Below, one piece after another: positions 62,306 through 64,000 of a stretch of DNA of 64,000 nucleotides (within the stretch, counting starts at the first letter, position 1; each line of letters opens with the position of its first letter). The stretch covers positions 124,001 through 188,000 of the forward strand of contig NZ_JBIWEX010000004.1 of the NCBI RefSeq assembly GCF_044762745.1, in the 5' to 3' direction. The notes beneath the pieces are model-generated. The model was not told the origin of the DNA and ran no database searches. It saw only the letters and a list, made by a program, of their open reading frames with translations. Position numbers and translations under genes: made by a program. The stretch comes from Psychrobacillus sp044762745 (GTDB taxonomy: Bacteria; Bacillota; Bacilli; Bacillales_A; Planococcaceae).

Positions 62306-63085
62306 TTAGAAAAACTCATATAAGCCCCCATCAAAATAGTCAAATTCATCTTCCGTAATAACCTGACGTTCATACCCCTTATAAAAAGCTTTCAACATTA
62401 CTGCATTATTTCGAACGGAACGTAAGGCTAATGCGATATCATAGCGTGGATCGCCATAAGCTGCTCCAGCTAAATCTATGAAAGTATGTACTTTTCCATT
62501 TGAAACCAGGACATTATCAATAGTACAATCACCATGGATTAACGTTTGTTTTGTTGCAGTTGGTTTATGCTTTTTTAAATTATCCAGTAATATTTGATCC
62601 CTATCTACTTGATAATTTTTTAAATTATAGGTCGCTTTTTCTAATTGATTTTCCAACCAAGTTTTATCTGTAGTCCACGATTGGGGTGGCATTGTTTCAT
62701 GCAATTGCTTTAAAAGTTCCCCAAAACTTTCAAAAAGGGAGCATCTTTCTTCTGAATCGGCTTGTTGGAGTGCATCTCTTAAGGTGACTCCTTTTTCAAG
62801 ACTCATAAGTAAATGGCTCACGTTCTCTTCTTCAACGAATTCGTAAATAGTTGGAATCGGCAGTGCCGTTTCTTCATTTAACCTTTTCATTACTTGCGCT
62901 TCTGTTGAGAGCCATTCTCTATACTTGGAAGTTTTAGCGTTTTTACATACAAATTGTCCACTATCCGTGTGGAAGAATGCTACTTCAGAAGTAGCGCCTT
63001 GCCTATTTGGATATGAAATAGAATGTATTTTTCCTACTATTGTTTCAAATTGATTGAATATGATTAAGTTTTTTTGTTTGTTCAT
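62306..63085 (-). CDS. Aminoglycoside phosphotransferase-family protein
   Basis: 259 aa. The kinase-like fold shows the catalytic loop LIHGDCTIDNVLV and the metal site FIDLAGAAYGDPRYDIAL; MSLEKGVTLRDAL is the hinge. ATG 63085 with GGAG at 7 nt; the frame is open 32 codons further. It may phosphorylate an antibiotic or a small metabolite. It lies beside the Nudix remnants. Confidence 0.85.
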   Translation of the reverse strand: MNKQKNLIIFNQFETIVGKIHSISYPNRQGATSEVAFFHTDSGQFVCKNAKTSKYREWLSTEAQVMKRLNEETALPIPTIYEFVEEENVSHLLMSLEKGVTLRDALQQADSEERCSLFESFGELLKQLHETMPPQSWTTDKTWLENQLEKATYNLKNYQVDRDQILLDNLKKHKPTATKQTLIHGDCTIDNVLVSNGKVHTFIDLAGAAYGDPRYDIALALRSVRNNAVMLKAFYKGYERQVITEDEFDYFDGGLYEFF

Positions 63086-63209
63086 AAATATCTCCCAATT
63101 TTTAGTTTTAGTATTTTTCAAGTTCCCTAAATAGTCCCTAATCCTCATGTAAGTAATAGAATAGTTAAAGAAACAAAGCAATTGTTAGAGAAGATGAAGA
63201 GGTGAAAAT

Positions 63210-63452
63210 ATGAATGGTTTACTGTACAGACTTTATGTTCATCAAGACTTTCAAGGGGTGGGTATTGCTTCTGCATTACTTCAGACACTTGAATCCGAAG
63301 CGTTGTTTTTAAGTATGCAGGAAGTACAAGCATACGCAAGTGTTACAGCGAAACCGTTTTTTGAAAATCGTGGCTATACTAGTACTTCTATCGACTATGT
63401 CGATCGAAAAGGGATAACACTGACAAACTTCCTCATGAAAAAACGTCTTTAA
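63210..63452 (+). pseudogene. N-terminally truncated GNAT gene
   Basis: 80 codons. Only the second half of a GNAT is left: LYVHQDFQGVGIASALLQTLE (shown from HQDFQGVGIASALL) and PFFENRGYTSTSIDYVDRKG. The usual first 70 residues are absent, although ATG has GAGGTGAAAAT in front. It may be translated but cannot fold as a full enzyme. Confidence 0.65.
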
Positions 63453-63546
63453 TTCATAGACGAATTGCACAATAATTTGATTGAACACATATCATGGAAA
63501 GAATGTGCCCACAAACACATTACAATCGGAAAAGGCAGGTTAAGCT

Positions 63547-64000
63547 ATGGATATGCCAATTGACTACACTTCCCCATCCACCCAGTTCACTTTTGATGTC
63601 AATAAAAACCTTTTCTTTAAAAAAGATAATTATAACTTTATGAATATTTTAGGAATCGAACAGCTTAATACACTGGACAATTTATCGTTAATTGATATTT
63701 TTCTATGTACAAACAACAATATTGAACCACATTACCATCCAAATGCTTCCGAACTAGTATATTGTATCTCTGGCGCAATGGCTGTTTCTATTTTGAATCC
63801 GTTTACGAAGCAATACCAACATTACACAATTACTCCTGGCCAAGTAGCGAATATTCCGCAAGGCTGGTGGCATTACCAAATGGCTACAGAGGATCGGACA
63901 CATGTACTTGCTATCTTTAATGCCCCAACACCTGAAGTAATTCTTGGATCCGATATATTAAAGCTAACACCATCGAACGTTATGGCACACACTTATTGCA
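63547..64000 (+). CDS. Cupin-domain protein, cut by the window end
   Basis: The first 151 codons are seen. Residues PHYHPNASELVYCISG and ANIPQGWWHY hold the metal-binding His/His/Glu and His of a cupin 1 (oxalate decarboxylase/germin-like) domain. ATG 63547 or 63553; AAGGCAGG lies upstream. The frame is open to the last base. A small structural or oxalate-type enzyme; not decided. Confidence 0.75.
   Translation, partial: MDMPIDYTSPSTQFTFDVNKNLFFKKDNYNFMNILGIEQLNTLDNLSLIDIFLCTNNNIEPHYHPNASELVYCISGAMAVSILNPFTKQYQHYTITPGQVANIPQGWWHYQMATEDRTHVLAIFNAPTPEVILGSDILKLTPSNVMAHTYC

Overview
This 64 kb window is AT-rich and has strong AGGAGG-type ribosome binding sites, several TTG and GTG starts, lipoprotein signals of Gram-positive type and gene families common in Bacillales (MntH, NamA, CdaR-type regulator, ECF sigma with anti-sigma partner, PadR with DUF4825, many GNAT enzymes). 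It looks like the chromosome of an aerobic Bacillaceae/Planococcaceae species (Psychrobacillus, Lysinibacillus or Sporosarcina-like). This placement is inferred from gene content only. No rRNA, tRNA, CRISPR, phage or insertion sequence was recognised.

Region 1 (0-5 kb, minus strand) is a five-gene acyl-CoA operon: two unlike acyl-CoA dehydrogenases, a crotonase with altered catalytic residues, a class III CoA-transferase and an IclR regulator. A perfect dyad lies just upstream. The substrate is unknown.

Region 2 (5.4-18 kb, minus strand) is the most striking part. A two-component pair (histidine kinase with an extracytoplasmic solute-binding sensor; NtrC-type regulator with GAFTGA motif) ends at a strong terminator. 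Right after it is a near-consensus sigma-54 promoter that reads into a lipoprotein/ATPase/two-permease ABC importer, followed by GlcD-like and GlcF-like 2-hydroxyacid dehydrogenase subunits, a 2-hydroxyglutarate oxidase-like flavoprotein and an Asp/Glu-racemase-like protein. Together they look like a sensed, imported and oxidised 2-hydroxyacid pathway.

Region 3 (18-26 kb) holds an ArsR-like regulator with an MFS exporter, an Lsa-like ABC-F ribosome protection ATPase behind a complete transcription attenuator with a three-codon upstream ORF, the manganese transporter MntH, and a metallo-beta-lactamase-fold hydrolase with a phosphoesterase.

Region 4 (26-37 kb) has a glutaryl-CoA-dehydrogenase-like enzyme with a CoA-transferase, DUF3870, an ECF sigma/anti-sigma pair, a Crp/Fnr regulator divergent from a HAD hydrolase, argGH, namA, and two arrays of 21-bp repeats.

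Region 5 (37-46.4 kb) is a short-chain fatty-acid/ketone operon (CoA-transferase A/B, 3-hydroxybutyryl-CoA dehydrogenase, a frameshifted enoyl-CoA hydratase, acyl-CoA dehydrogenase, thiolase) with a divergent CdaR-type regulator, an aldehyde dehydrogenase and a 2-hydroxyacid dehydrogenase.

Region 6 (46.4-64 kb) is an accessory zone of small modification genes: GNAT acetyltransferases, histidine phosphatases, a phosphotransferase, 2'-5' RNA ligase, and a PadR/membrane-protein operon. It is unusually rich in decayed genes. Three Nudix genes, a GyrI-like gene, a CD3324-like gene and several fragments are broken. The window ends inside a cupin gene.
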